Source: Candidatus Helarchaeota archaeon (GTDB taxonomy: Archaea > Asgardarchaeota > Lokiarchaeia > Helarchaeales > HEL-GB-A). Taken from it: a stretch of DNA of 56,760 nt. Location: contig JABXJT010000026.1 in the NCBI GenBank assembly GCA_013375455.1, positions 1 to 56,760 on the forward strand, written 5' to 3'. The position numbers were made by a program, and so were the translations under genes. Below are positions 17,885 to 27,157 of the stretch, one piece after another. The notes under the pieces are model-generated. The model was given only the letters and a program-made list of their open reading frames with translations, searched no databases and was not told where the DNA came from. The stretch's first letter is position 1; each line of letters begins with the position of its first letter.

Positions 17885-18361
17885 GTGTCTTTTTTTGACT
17901 TCATTTCAGATGCAAAGAAAAAGGTTGAAGAATTATTAACAAAACGAATCGGAAATGCGAGAATTTTTTTGGACCGATTGCACAAAGAAAACGTGGAAAA
18001 TTTGAAGAATGTTGTTAAATCGTTGGGTTTAGAATCGAAAATCAATATAGACCGTGTTTCAGAATTGACTGAATTAACTTCTTTGATAGAGGCGTTTGGA
18101 TATAGGTTATCCGTCCCAAAATTCCGAGTTGATGAAGATAACATCCAAGTTGTATTAGATGTTCCAGGATTTTCGAAAGACGATATCGAGTTAGACGTGA
18201 CACCAGAACGAATCATATTGTCAGGAAAGGCAGTAATTGAGGGGGAAGACAGAACCATTGACAATAAAATCATTCCATTGCCAAAAGTTATCGATCCAAA
18301 TGAAACAGAGGCAAAATTAGAGAATGGGGTACTAATAATTACCTGTCCGATAGTAAAATAG
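17885..18361 (+). CDS. small heat-shock protein, Hsp20/alpha-crystallin family
   Basis: About 158 residues. Residues 90-158 are the alpha-crystallin domain: IQVVLDVPGFSKDDIELDV, ERIILSGKA, and the closing strand ETEAKLENGVLIITCPI. The N-terminal 80 residues are helical and charged, longer than usual, and the C-terminal I-x-I tail that locks oligomers in most Hsp20 proteins is missing, so assembly may differ. GTG 17885 is chosen because GGGAG is eight bases upstream; TTG 17879 is too close to it. Likely in one operon with the PadR gene. A T-rich tract follows the stop. Confidence 0.9.
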   Translation: MSFFDFISDAKKKVEELLTKRIGNARIFLDRLHKENVENLKNVVKSLGLESKINIDRVSELTELTSLIEAFGYRLSVPKFRVDEDNIQVVLDVPGFSKDDIELDVTPERIILSGKAVIEGEDRTIDNKIIPLPKVIDPNETEAKLENGVLIITCPIVK

Positions 18362-18451
18362 CTTCTTTTTTATTAAGAGAAACAATTTTCATGAAAATCC
18401 TGAAAAAAAAGAGATTAAAGAAATAACTACGTTTTAATAGATATTTCTAAG

Positions 18452-18742
18452 TCATCCAAATCCAAAAAGAACCAGGCTAAAAATTCCTATGCCGATGGCA
18501 GATGTAATTATCCCTATAATTCCAAATTTTGAACCGCTCTTAGAAGTACCAATGATGGATAGAATTAAGCCGACAGATCCGCCACCATAAATGGTTGCAT
18601 AAAAAATAATCATGAATAGTCCCCAAAAAGCCTGATACAATGGAATATTCGAAAAGACAAAATATAAGACTATATTCGAGGCAGCACTAATTCCGAGGAT
18701 CATTCCAACTAATCCGAGTTTATCTCCTTGTTCCATCTTCAT
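18452..18742 (-). CDS. small membrane protein, DUF4190-like
   Basis: A 96-residue protein with three predicted membrane helices and many Gly residues (GLVGMILGISAASNIVLYFVF, the central IIFYATIYGGG region and GIIGIITSAIGIGIF). The pattern resembles small DUF4190-type membrane proteins. No catalytic residues are visible. It stands alone on the minus strand between the Hsp20 gene and hisB. Confidence 0.65.
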   Translation of the reverse strand: MKMEQGDKLGLVGMILGISAASNIVLYFVFSNIPLYQAFWGLFMIIFYATIYGGGSVGLILSIIGTSKSGSKFGIIGIITSAIGIGIFSLVLFGFG

Positions 18743-18833
18743 CTCCCATTTTTTATTGTATTTGAGATGTTGTAGTTACTATTATTTAATTGTACTTATA
18801 AAAGATAATCGTGAGATGGAATCGATGGCAGTC

Positions 18834-19436
18834 TCACAAAATACCTTTTGTACTTGGTATTGTTCCACTTGTTATTGATTCGAGAGCTAACGCTTGTTTC
18901 AGAGCACGCGCAAGTGCCTTAAAGCATGCTTCGACTTTATGATGCTCATCAGTACCATAAAGCACTTCAAGGTGGAGATTGACATTTGAGTTTTTTACGA
19001 GAGTATTGAGGAAATGGTCGAGTAAAGTCGTGGGAATATCCTCAATCTCTTTTTGAGTCAATCCCATATTGCTTACCAAGAATGCGCGACCTCCAAGATC
19101 GATGGCACACCTTGCAAGAACTTCATCCATTGGGATGTATGCATATCCATATCTTGTGATTCCACGCTTATCGCCAAGGGCTTGTTTTAGTGCTTGTCCG
19201 AGAAGGATTCCGACATCTTCTACTATGTGATGTTTCAAATCACCACTTGCATCAATTTTGATATCGATTTGGGAATGCCTTGCCAATAAATCAAGCATGT
19301 GAGATAAAAATTTGATATTGGTTTTAATCTCAGATTTTCCCGTTCCATCCAAGTTCAGTTCAACCGTAACTTCTGTTTCTGAAGTCTTCCTTTGTAAGGA
19401 AGCTTTTCGTGGAGGTATTTCACTTTGTTCAGGCAT
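18834..19436 (-). CDS. hisB: HisB: imidazoleglycerol-phosphate dehydratase
   Basis: A 200-residue monofunctional IGPD with both manganese-binding repeats, HHIVEDVGI and DEHHKVEACFKA, and FLSHMLDLLARHS. It catalyses the dehydration of imidazoleglycerol phosphate to imidazoleacetol phosphate. It is the last gene of the hisG-D-C-B operon; its ATG starts one base after the hisC stop codon. There is no phosphatase domain, as in most archaea. Confidence 0.96.
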   Translation of the reverse strand: MPEQSEIPPRKASLQRKTSETEVTVELNLDGTGKSEIKTNIKFLSHMLDLLARHSQIDIKIDASGDLKHHIVEDVGILLGQALKQALGDKRGITRYGYAYIPMDEVLARCAIDLGGRAFLVSNMGLTQKEIEDIPTTLLDHFLNTLVKNSNVNLHLEVLYGTDEHHKVEACFKALARALKQALALESITSGTIPSTKGIL

Positions 19437-19437
19437 T

Positions 19438-20550
19438 TCATTTCTCTCCTAAAATCTTTTTCAGTGAACTAATAACAGATTCATTCATTTCACGCGTTCC
19501 GATGGTGATCCGAACACAATTCTGGAGTAATGGCTGGTCGCTCCGGTCTCGAATAATAATTCCCTTCTTAATTAATTGTTCGATCAAGGTTTTGGTGGTA
19601 AACTTTTCTGTTAAAATCCGGAGGAGGAAAAAATTTGTTACAGAAGGATACATTTTGATGTTATCTACTGTTTGATATGCTGCTTCAAGCCATTTCCGTT
19701 CATTTTTAATTTTCCGAATTGTTTCATCAATATAATCAATTGAATTAATGATTTCTGGAATGATTGCTTGTCCAACTATGTTTAAGCTGTACGGTTTTTG
19801 TACATTTTTAAGAAATGTTATTGTTTCTTCATTGCTGACCGCATATCCTACGCGCAGGCCCGCCAATCCCCAGGATTTACTGAAAGTTCGAGTGATAATG
19901 AGATTATCATATTTGGAGATCCAATTCAATAGATTGTACTCAGCAAAATCTACGTAGGCTTCGTCAATTACCACGATTCGATCGGTGTTCTCAATGATTT
20001 CCCTCAGCTTTTCGGAAGAGAACTGATTTCCAGTAGGATTATTTGGAGATGAAACGATGATTATTTTTGTTTTATCACTCATACTTGCGAGAATTTTTTC
20101 TGGATTGAGTTCAAAATTCTCATCTAAGAGGGTCACGACATATTTTGCGCCAATAATTTTTGTGAGGAATTCATACATGGAAAAGGTCGGTTCTGCAGTG
20201 ATGAGTTCGCTTGTATTATCCAAAAAAGTATGCACAATTGCATCTAGAACATCGTCAGAGCCATTTCCTAATAGAATTTGCCCTGTTTTTATATTGAGAT
20301 ATTTAGCTAATGAGTCTCGTGCCTCCACATAAAGATTATCGGGATATCTCGTGACTATACAAGATTGAATTGCTTCATTTATTCGCTCTCGAAGCCAATC
20401 AAGCTCAATGAACACGTTTTCATTGGCATCTAGCTTTATAACTGTTTGTTCATCGATTTTATAACGGTCCAATAGATCCGGAACTGATGCCCCTGATGTG
20501 TATTTGATGTAATTCTTCAAGTTTTTGCTAATCAATTGCTCTAAATTCAT
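19438..20550 (-). CDS. hisC: HisC: histidinol-phosphate aminotransferase
   Basis: A 370-residue class I/II PLP enzyme with SSPNNPTGN, the PLP-ring Asp in VIDEAYVDFAEY, the Schiff-base lysine in TFSKSWGLAGLRVGY and the C-terminal Arg in VRITIGT. It transfers the amino group from glutamate to imidazoleacetol phosphate. Its ATG overlaps the hisD stop codon by four bases (ATGA). Confidence 0.96.
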   Translation of the reverse strand: MNLEQLISKNLKNYIKYTSGASVPDLLDRYKIDEQTVIKLDANENVFIELDWLRERINEAIQSCIVTRYPDNLYVEARDSLAKYLNIKTGQILLGNGSDDVLDAIVHTFLDNTSELITAEPTFSMYEFLTKIIGAKYVVTLLDENFELNPEKILASMSDKTKIIIVSSPNNPTGNQFSSEKLREIIENTDRIVVIDEAYVDFAEYNLLNWISKYDNLIITRTFSKSWGLAGLRVGYAVSNEETITFLKNVQKPYSLNIVGQAIIPEIINSIDYIDETIRKIKNERKWLEAAYQTVDNIKMYPSVTNFFLLRILTEKFTTKTLIEQLIKKGIIIRDRSDQPLLQNCVRITIGTREMNESVISSLKKILGEK

Positions 20551-21839
20551 TTCTCTAACCTCATCTGAATGGCTTGAATGTGAGCGTCAAGTCCTTCGAC
20601 CTCGGCCAATATACGAATCCAAGGGGAAAGGGTTTGAAGACCTCCAAGTGAACATTTAGTAATGTCAATAACCTTCATAAAACTGAAAATAGAAAGACCT
20701 GAGTAGATTTTTGCGGTTCCACCCGTTGGTAACACGTGATTTGATCCAGCCGCATAATCTCCAACTGGAACCGGCGAGTATTTTCCCAAAAAGATAGCTC
20801 CCGCATTACTTATTTTTGAAAGTATGGATTCTCCATCCTTTATCTGTATTTCTAAATGTTCTGGAGCGATTTGGTTGCTAAGTTCAATAGCTTGTGCTAT
20901 TTTATCAACTATTATAATATATCCATTCGCTTCTAATGCTTTTTTGATAATTGATTTGCGGGGTTGACTCAAAATTTGTTGATTTAAAGCGTCTTCGACT
21001 TGATTCGCTAAAGATTTTGAAGTGGTAATCAAAAAACAATACGCATTCTCGTCATGCTCCGCTTGAGATATGAGATCAATGGCAATATAATTGGGGTTAC
21101 TTGTTTCGTCTGCAATAATAAGAACTTCAGAAGGGCCGGCTGGTAAATCAATTCCTAAAAAGGTGCTTACAATTATTTTTGCGGCATTAACGTATTTATT
21201 TCCAGGGCCAATAATCTTATTTACTGGAGCAATTGTCTCGGTTCCATAGGCCATTGCCCCAATTGCTTGTACCCCTCCAATCTTGTAAATGGCGTCTGCT
21301 CCAGCTTCTTGTGCAGTTAGAAGAATTAGTGGGTTCACTGATCCATCTTGACGAGGGGGAGTACATATGATTACTTCCTTTACGCCAGCAATTTTCGCGG
21401 GAACCACGGTCATTGCAACAGTGGAAGGGTAAAGAGCTTTTCCGCCTGGAATATAGACTCCCACTCTCTCAATTGGGCGCATCATTTGACCCACTGAAAC
21501 ACCTCTAACGGGTTCTACATACCATGTATCTCGCTTCTGGGCCTCATGAAAGGTGGATATATTCTTAATAACCTGTTTAATGGCGTTTATTATTTGATAT
21601 TCTACTTGGGAATAGGCTTCTTCAATTTCTTGAGAGGTAACCTTCATTTGATCTTTAGAAATGCTGACATTATCAAATTTTTCTTCATATTTTATGATGG
21701 CGGTATCGCCATTTTGCCTGATAGCGTCTAGTATGGTTTGAACCTCAGTCTTGATCTCTTCAAATTGGGATTCACCCCGCGTTTTCACGCGCTGTAAGAA
21801 TTTTTCTTTGAAAGTGGGCAGATCCATAGTTTTAATCAT
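20547..21839 (-). CDS. hisD: HisD: histidinol dehydrogenase
   Basis: A 430-residue enzyme of normal length with the family pattern [45 protein letters not shown] and the zinc/substrate His in PEHLEI and [19 protein letters not shown]. It oxidises histidinol to histidine in two NAD-linked steps. Its ATG overlaps the hisG stop by four bases, and hisC overlaps its own stop, so translation of the three is coupled. Confidence 0.96.
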   Translation of the reverse strand: MIKTMDLPTFKEKFLQRVKTRGESQFEEIKTEVQTILDAIRQNGDTAIIKYEEKFDNVSISKDQMKVTSQEIEEAYSQVEYQIINAIKQVIKNISTFHEAQKRDTWYVEPVRGVSVGQMMRPIERVGVYIPGGKALYPSTVAMTVVPAKIAGVKEVIICTPPRQDGSVNPLILLTAQEAGADAIYKIGGVQAIGAMAYGTETIAPVNKIIGPGNKYVNAAKIIVSTFLGIDLPAGPSEVLIIADETSNPNYIAIDLISQAEHDENAYCFLITTSKSLANQVEDALNQQILSQPRKSIIKKALEANGYIIIVDKIAQAIELSNQIAPEHLEIQIKDGESILSKISNAGAIFLGKYSPVPVGDYAAGSNHVLPTGGTAKIYSGLSIFSFMKVIDITKCSLGGLQTLSPWIRILAEVEGLDAHIQAIQMRLEK

Positions 21840-22837
21840 TCATTATCTCCCTTCAGGTCAATATTGTTGAATTCCTCAAGTTCAAAGGGTAAAATCTGTC
21901 TTACCTCATTAACAACAATGCCTTGAGCGTACTTTCGCAATTCAGGGACTAATTTGAGAAAAACATCCTTAGGAATAATTGTATTAAGCGCACTCCAACC
22001 ATCCACTCCGGCGAGTGGTGAGATTGTTGGTCGCTTCAAGGCGGGAAGTTTGTCGAGTAATTGCGGTATATTATCATTTTTTATGTTCATAAATATGTGG
22101 AGTTTCTTTCTTGCTTCGACAACGCCTTTCAAGAGAACTATAACATCTTTGATTTTCTCTTTTTTCCAAGGGTCTTGCAATGAGTCTTGATTTGCCAGTA
22201 AAAAGGCATTAGAACTACTCATATCTTCAATAATTTTTAGATTATTCGCAATTAAAGTCGTTCCAGTTTCAGTGACATCAATTATGCCTTCCGCATCTTC
22301 GGGGGGTTTTGCTTCAGTCGCCCCGAAAGATAAGATAAGTTTAACGTTAGGATTATCACCCGATTTGAACCATGGCGTTATTGTTTCTGGAGTTTTATCA
22401 TCGTAAAGCTTCTGATAGGCTTCATTTTTTTGTATGTACTTAGAGCTCGTGGAGAGATATTCTGTAAAAATCCGTAATGGATTATTTTGAGACCCAAATT
22501 CTTTTATTAAATCAGAGAGACTCTTAATTGCAATCCATTCTTCAGGAACCGCTAAAACCAAACGAACAAAGCCATATTCCAGGTCCAGCAAGTTGACGAC
22601 TTCTGCAGAGGTTTCTAAGACCCAATCTTCCCCACTTATTCCAATGTCATGAGCGCCTTGTGAGAGCATAGTTGGGATTTCTTGGGGACGTAGAATTTTT
22701 AACTCAATTTCAGAATCATTAATACCCGGACGATACGATCGTTTATCTGCAGTTATTTTGTAACCTGCTTGACGCAATAATTTCATCGTCCCTTCTTGCA
22801 GGGACCCCTTAGGGATAGCAAATTTTAATTTTGGCAT
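21836..22837 (-). CDS. hisG: HisG: ATP phosphoribosyltransferase (long form)
   Basis: A 333-residue HisG. The N-terminal catalytic part shows FAIPKGSLQEGT and the PRPP-binding DVTETGTTL; the C-terminal portion has the length expected for the HisG_C regulatory domain (feedback by histidine). It starts the pathway by joining ATP and PRPP. The ATG has a strong AGGAGGT five bases upstream (22843-22849). A TATA-like box near 23000 predicts a leader of about 140 bases that contains an inverted repeat, so this operon may be controlled in its leader. Confidence 0.95.
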   Translation of the reverse strand: MPKLKFAIPKGSLQEGTMKLLRQAGYKITADKRSYRPGINDSEIELKILRPQEIPTMLSQGAHDIGISGEDWVLETSAEVVNLLDLEYGFVRLVLAVPEEWIAIKSLSDLIKEFGSQNNPLRIFTEYLSTSSKYIQKNEAYQKLYDDKTPETITPWFKSGDNPNVKLILSFGATEAKPPEDAEGIIDVTETGTTLIANNLKIIEDMSSSNAFLLANQDSLQDPWKKEKIKDVIVLLKGVVEARKKLHIFMNIKNDNIPQLLDKLPALKRPTISPLAGVDGWSALNTIIPKDVFLKLVPELRKYAQGIVVNEVRQILPFELEEFNNIDLKGDNE

Positions 22838-22902
22838 ATTAGACCTCCTAATTTACAATTTATGAAGTTAAGGGCAAAAAGAAGATCATTTAGCATACAG
22901 AC

Positions 22903-23006
22903 TGAGGTAGGCTCTTGCTTAGAATCAATAATTTTGATGAACGCGAGACCTCATCACATTCTACCTCAATCGGCGGAGGATCTTCTAGAACCACCCTATT
23001 TAAAGG
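22903..23006 (-). promoter_or_regulatory. his operon promoter and structured leader
   Basis: On the minus strand, TTTAAATAGG near 22996-23006 is a good TATA box. The predicted leader contains TTGAGGTAG (22961-22969) and CTACCTCAG (22902-22910), which can pair over nine bases (eight Watson-Crick plus a T-G end) across a 50-base loop; a second, outer pair GATCTTCT/AGAAGATC (22979-22986 / 22880-22887) encloses it but may begin upstream of the transcript. The ACCTC arm could instead pair with the hisG ribosome-binding site. Confidence 0.45.
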
Positions 23007-23065
23007 TTTTTGATTTTTTCCGAATGTACAACATCAATAAATTCAATATGTTAAAAATTTACCTC

Positions 23066-23944
23066 TCAATCCGCAATATTCTTCAAGTTAATGGAACCAT
23101 CAGCATTTATTCTCACCATTTTTGCCTGAATTCCGTGTATGTAGACATAATCTAATGCAGAGAAGATTGAAACCAATTTCTTATCGAAAAAATATTTGTA
23201 GCCGCTCTGAAACACCTCATGAGACCGGATTACGAAGTTGATATCATTGGTTTCAGCAAATTGCTCGAATTTATCCCTTCCAAAGTAAAACCCAATCCCC
23301 CGTCCGCTCGGCACGGCTCCTTTGATTTGCTCTTTCGGATCATTCCACAACATTTGAGCCGTTATGAAATCAAATTGTTCAAGGTGGGTCGCCCCGCGTT
23401 CGCGTAGCTCTATCTCTTTTAAGGTAATAGCCACTTTTTTCATTGAACAAGGAATGCCCCCATGAACTCCAAAAACGCGATTCCACGTTAAGACGGAGAG
23501 CGCTAAATGTGAAAATGTTTGTTGAAATTGTGTGAAAAGCTCCTCCCCCTCCTTGCCAAATTGCTGAGATAATAAAGATTGGAAACCATAATTGATGTTC
23601 ATTTGTTCCTCTTCATGATTCCCTCGCAGTAAGATTACTCTCTCGGGATGATCTTTCTTGATGAGAAATAGGAATAAAACATTCTCTAATTGTTGCGCGC
23701 CTCTATCAACATAATCTCCTAAAAAAACAAGGGTTAAATCGTCTTCTTTGAGAAATTTTTGGATAACCTTTAATGAAGCATTAAAATCGCCATGTGTATC
23801 CCCTATGAAAAGACAGGGGCCTCTCTGGATTTTAATTATATTTGGTTCCTTTTCAAAAATTTCTTTCATCTCGTTTAGAAGGGCTTGTATTTCTGAAGCT
23901 TGCATTGGAATGTTGTCGACATACTTTGCTAATCGTGATTTCAT
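23066..23944 (-). CDS. PPP-family serine/threonine protein phosphatase (PP1/PP2A-like)
   Basis: About 292 residues. The three PPP metal-site motifs are present: GDTHGD, GDYVDRG and RGNHE, followed by VHGG and the His in RSHEV. The protein spans little more than the catalytic core and has no extra domain. It should remove phosphate from Ser/Thr residues using two metal ions. The ATG at 23944 is preferred on alignment of the core; a TTG at 23977 is in frame but has no ribosome-binding site. It is divergent from the aPGAM gene at 24012. Confidence 0.92.
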   Translation of the reverse strand: MKSRLAKYVDNIPMQASEIQALLNEMKEIFEKEPNIIKIQRGPCLFIGDTHGDFNASLKVIQKFLKEDDLTLVFLGDYVDRGAQQLENVLFLFLIKKDHPERVILLRGNHEEEQMNINYGFQSLLSQQFGKEGEELFTQFQQTFSHLALSVLTWNRVFGVHGGIPCSMKKVAITLKEIELRERGATHLEQFDFITAQMLWNDPKEQIKGAVPSGRGIGFYFGRDKFEQFAETNDINFVIRSHEVFQSGYKYFFDKKLVSIFSALDYVYIHGIQAKMVRINADGSINLKNIAD

Positions 23945-24011
23945 TGCAATTTCACATTTTAATAGACTAATTGACAATGATTTTTATTATTGAAACGATT
24001 ATATTAATTAA

Positions 24012-25280
24012 ATGGAAACTATAATTCCGGATACTTGGGATATTTTCTACAAAAATCTCGTGAGGGAGTCGGATTATCGAGTAATTTTTGTAATTATTGA
24101 TGGAATGCCAGACATACATATAAAAGAACTTGGAGGGACACCTTTAAGTGCAGCTCAAACTCCGAATTTGGACCGACTTGCGAAGGAAGGGGCAAGTGGT
24201 TTAATTTATCCAACCATTGAACCACATATTCCGGTGGGATCAGGGCCGGCACATTTGGCGTTATTTGGCTATGGATTAGATAGATATCCAGGTAGAGGGG
24301 CACTCGAAGCTTTAGGGGCTGGATTGACCGTACCCCAAGGATCCATCGTAATCCGCATTAATTTTGCAACGATCGATGAAAATGGAATAGTAATTGATAG
24401 AAGAGCAGGTAGGCTTCGTGACAATGAAGCTAAACCATTGATGGAGCGGTTAAATGGTTTAAAATGTGAGAAAGACTGGTGTTTAGATTACAAAATCCAC
24501 CATACCAAAGGATATCGAGGAGCATTGATTATAAGTGGTGAGGATGCATCAGCGGCAATTAGTAATAGCGATCCCAGAGCGATTGGACAATCGATTCTAG
24601 AGGTTGTTCCCCTTTCAAATGAAAAAACTGCTCAAAATACTGCCAATTTCATAAATTGGTTCATTAAAGCTGCTCAAGAAGCACTGGCAAAAAACAATGA
24701 TACAGGAGCTACTGGTATTGTAACACGTGGGGCAGGTGCAATTAAGTTTTACGAATCTTTTACGGATAGATATAAATTTAAAAGTCCCATTTTCATATCT
24801 TCCTATCCTTTATACAAAGGAATTGCGCGATTTTTAAGAATTCCTGTAGAAGAACCGAAAAAATCTGGTAAACAACTGACAATAAATGATAAATGTAAAA
24901 CAGCAGCAAGTTTGATAAAAAAACACGATATGACAATTCTACACATTAAAGACCCAGATACAGCGGGTGAGGACGGCAATTCTCTCAGGAAAAAAGAGAT
25001 TATCGAGGAAATAGATGCTTGCATTCCTTATATTACAGATAAAATGGAAGAAGATGATACACTAGTCATTACTTCCGACCATTCCACGCCAGCACCCATG
25101 CGCGAACATTCAGGTCACCCAATTCCCCTTCTAATGAAAGGGCCGTTTGTAAGAGTTGATAGAGTCGAAAAATTTTCTGAGTTAGATTGCATTCACGGTT
25201 CCTTGGGTACTTTCAGGGCAATAGAATTAATGAATCTAATTTTAATGTCCACAAAACGGCTTAAAATCTATGGACCATAG
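24012..25280 (+). CDS. archaeal cofactor-independent phosphoglycerate mutase (aPGAM) homologue, copy 1
   Basis: A 422-residue member of the alkaline-phosphatase superfamily. It keeps the metal Asp in VIIDGMPD, the nucleophile Ser in PVGSGPAHLALFGY, the GRGALEALGAG loop, DRRAGR, which is typical of known aPGAMs, and SDHSTPA near the end. The second metal-site motif, normally D-x3-H, reads DPDTAGED, with Glu in place of His. The likely reaction is 3-phosphoglycerate to 2-phosphoglycerate in glycolysis or gluconeogenesis, although the ligand change leaves room for another phosphoryl-transfer role. It converges with a cofactor-dependent mutase gene five bases away. Confidence 0.88.
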   Translation: METIIPDTWDIFYKNLVRESDYRVIFVIIDGMPDIHIKELGGTPLSAAQTPNLDRLAKEGASGLIYPTIEPHIPVGSGPAHLALFGYGLDRYPGRGALEALGAGLTVPQGSIVIRINFATIDENGIVIDRRAGRLRDNEAKPLMERLNGLKCEKDWCLDYKIHHTKGYRGALIISGEDASAAISNSDPRAIGQSILEVVPLSNEKTAQNTANFINWFIKAAQEALAKNNDTGATGIVTRGAGAIKFYESFTDRYKFKSPIFISSYPLYKGIARFLRIPVEEPKKSGKQLTINDKCKTAASLIKKHDMTILHIKDPDTAGEDGNSLRKKEIIEEIDACIPYITDKMEEDDTLVITSDHSTPAPMREHSGHPIPLLMKGPFVRVDRVEKFSELDCIHGSLGTFRAIELMNLILMSTKRLKIYGP

Positions 25281-25285
25281 GGTTT

Positions 25286-25867
25286 TTACTCTATAGAAAC
25301 TGTATATTCGAAAAACTCATCATATGGATTTTCTAGTTTCATCATTTCATCTACGGAAAATCTCTCAAAATATCGGCGAAAAGGCCGCATGGAGTTTCCA
25401 TGAGCTGAAATTGCAACGCTAATCCGTTCTCTTTTCATTTTTTCAAGTAAATCTTTGATGAAATCTAATACCCGATCCTCGACCATTTTAATACTTTCAC
25501 CACCAGGGGGTGGGACATCATAGGACCGATGCCAGATATCGAATTGTTCCTTTCCATGGGTATCTATGCACCATTTATGGCTATTTCCCTGTAAATCACC
25601 ATAAGATCGCTCGATCATTCGATCATCTTCAAGAACCTCCACGTTTCGGTGATGTTTTAAAACTTCAATAAGAGTATCCTTTGAACGGCTTAATCTAGTT
25701 TGGTAAGCTACTTGGAAATCTTTATCACGTAACTTCTCGGCGATAATTTTCGCCTGTTCAATGCCAAGGGGTGTTAATCCTATATCTAGCCACCCAGTAA
25801 ACTTTTTATCTCGATTGAATTCGGATTGCCCGTGCCGAAACAAGTATATTTTCAATTCATCGGCCAA
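25286..25867 (-). CDS. gpmA: 2,3-bisphosphoglycerate-dependent phosphoglycerate mutase-like protein
   Basis: A 193-residue histidine-phosphatase-fold protein. The phospho-acceptor motif is LFRHGQSEFN, followed by FTGWLDIGLTPLG, ERSYGDLQG and AHGNSMRP with the second active His. These loops are those of true dPGMs rather than general phosphatases, although the protein is about 40 residues shorter than E. coli GpmA. TTG start with GGAGG ten bases upstream. It faces an aPGAM gene, so two unrelated mutases share one intergenic space. Confidence 0.9.
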   Translation of the reverse strand: MADELKIYLFRHGQSEFNRDKKFTGWLDIGLTPLGIEQAKIIAEKLRDKDFQVAYQTRLSRSKDTLIEVLKHHRNVEVLEDDRMIERSYGDLQGNSHKWCIDTHGKEQFDIWHRSYDVPPPGGESIKMVEDRVLDFIKDLLEKMKRERISVAISAHGNSMRPFRRYFERFSVDEMMKLENPYDEFFEYTVSIE

Positions 25868-25981
25868 TTACTTCAATCCTCCATTATGATCTTCGTTGAG
25901 TTGATAATTTAAAATAACTTCAAATGAATTTTAAACTACCGATGATTATCCAATGTGAAGGATATTTTGGATGAATTTTAG

Positions 25982-26209
25982 ATGTCAAGAGATTTCGAGG
26001 CTGCACGGATCGTTAATAGCATCCCAGAGGAATACCAAATTGTTGATGATGCAATATGCGAATGTGGAGGAAGATTTCTAGTGAAAATGCAATCTCTGAT
26101 AGAGAATGAAAACAAAATGTTTGATATTTTACATTGTATTTGCAAGCAATGTAAGAAACAAGTGGAATTTATCTTTGATATTAACTCATTTTTCGGTAAG
26201 CCCCTGTAG
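25982..26209 (+). CDS. small zinc-ribbon protein
   Basis: A 75-residue protein with C-x-C near residue 26 (ICECGG) and C-x-C-x2-C near 52-57 (CICKQC), a likely single zinc ribbon held between two strands. It has no membrane segment. The next gene downstream, on the same strand 107 bases later, is also a zinc-finger protein, so both may act in nucleic-acid binding. Function unknown. Confidence 0.7.
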   Translation: MSRDFEAARIVNSIPEEYQIVDDAICECGGRFLVKMQSLIENENKMFDILHCICKQCKKQVEFIFDINSFFGKPL

Positions 26210-26315
26210 AAAGCTATTTTTCGAACATAGATTTTTTCCAAAAGTTTATAAGAATTACAGCTATTTTTCATATGAAAATAGTTTCATATGAAATTTAATG
26301 TGAATTAAAGGTGAT

Positions 26316-26984
26316 GTGAAATTGAAGTTGCAGCAAATTACTCGCGGAAAAAGTAAGTATTATCACGTGTACCTTCCAAAAAATATCGTGGAGCGCGTGC
26401 TCCGTTGGCATCAGGGAGATAATTTGGAATACAATGTAATAAATGAAAATTTAGTGCTTAAAAAATTAGTTCATCCAGTAAATGAATATCTTGAAGAGCT
26501 ATCTTGTCCTATCTGCCTAAACCATTGCGTCGCCATCAAGATTATTAAAAATCCAAGACGGAGTGAATTTATAGTAGTTGCACGTTGCCCTATTGACCAC
26601 ATAATAATCAAAAAGTTTTTTCCAGAAAATGCCATTCGAGAATGGAAGTGGTACGTGCATGAAACGGTTGGTATCTGTGATGTATGTGGAGGAATTTTGC
26701 AAGAGCAGTTACGAAAACACGCCAGGTCGACGGCGCGCTCTTTCTACAAGATCAAGTATGTCTGTCAAAATTGTCATCGAGGTCGAGTAAAAGTAATTGC
26801 AGACCAGATATTAGCAGAGCCTGAGAATCTTCCTCGGGATTTACCGCCTCCTATCATCCAAAAGAACCCAAAAATAACGCGAAAATTACCTCCGAAACGT
26901 TGTCCTGTTTGTGAAGAAGAAGTTTTGCCAGAGTCAGTTTTTTGTGGGCAATGTGGTCAATTATTAATCAGTGGAGAATTCTAA
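26316..26984 (+). CDS. AbrB-like DNA-binding protein with zinc ribbons
   Basis: A 222-residue protein. Residues 1-50 fit an AbrB/SpoVT swapped-hairpin domain (LQQITRGKSKYYHVYLPKNIVERVL, then W-x2-GD-x-L-x-Y). Cysteine pairs follow: CPIC near 66, CDVC near 119 with CQNC near 150, and a C-terminal CPVC/CGQC double pair near 200-216, giving at least two zinc ribbons. A transcription or translation regulator is likely. The GTG start at 26316 overlaps a possible ribosome-binding sequence, so the TTG two codons later is an alternative. Confidence 0.72.
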   Translation: MKLKLQQITRGKSKYYHVYLPKNIVERVLRWHQGDNLEYNVINENLVLKKLVHPVNEYLEELSCPICLNHCVAIKIIKNPRRSEFIVVARCPIDHIIIKKFFPENAIREWKWYVHETVGICDVCGGILQEQLRKHARSTARSFYKIKYVCQNCHRGRVKVIADQILAEPENLPRDLPPPIIQKNPKITRKLPPKRCPVCEEEVLPESVFCGQCGQLLISGEF

Positions 26985-27157
26985 ATCTTTTCTTTTTTAC
27001 CCATAATCCTTTTATCATAGTCTAGTTGATTTTCTTCTATGATTTGAAATAAGACATTCACATCCTATTTTTTATGATATTATATTAAATAGATAATTTG
27101 AAGTAGTTTTAATTGCGAAATTAAATTAATTGAAAGTTCATAGATGGAGTCGATTCT

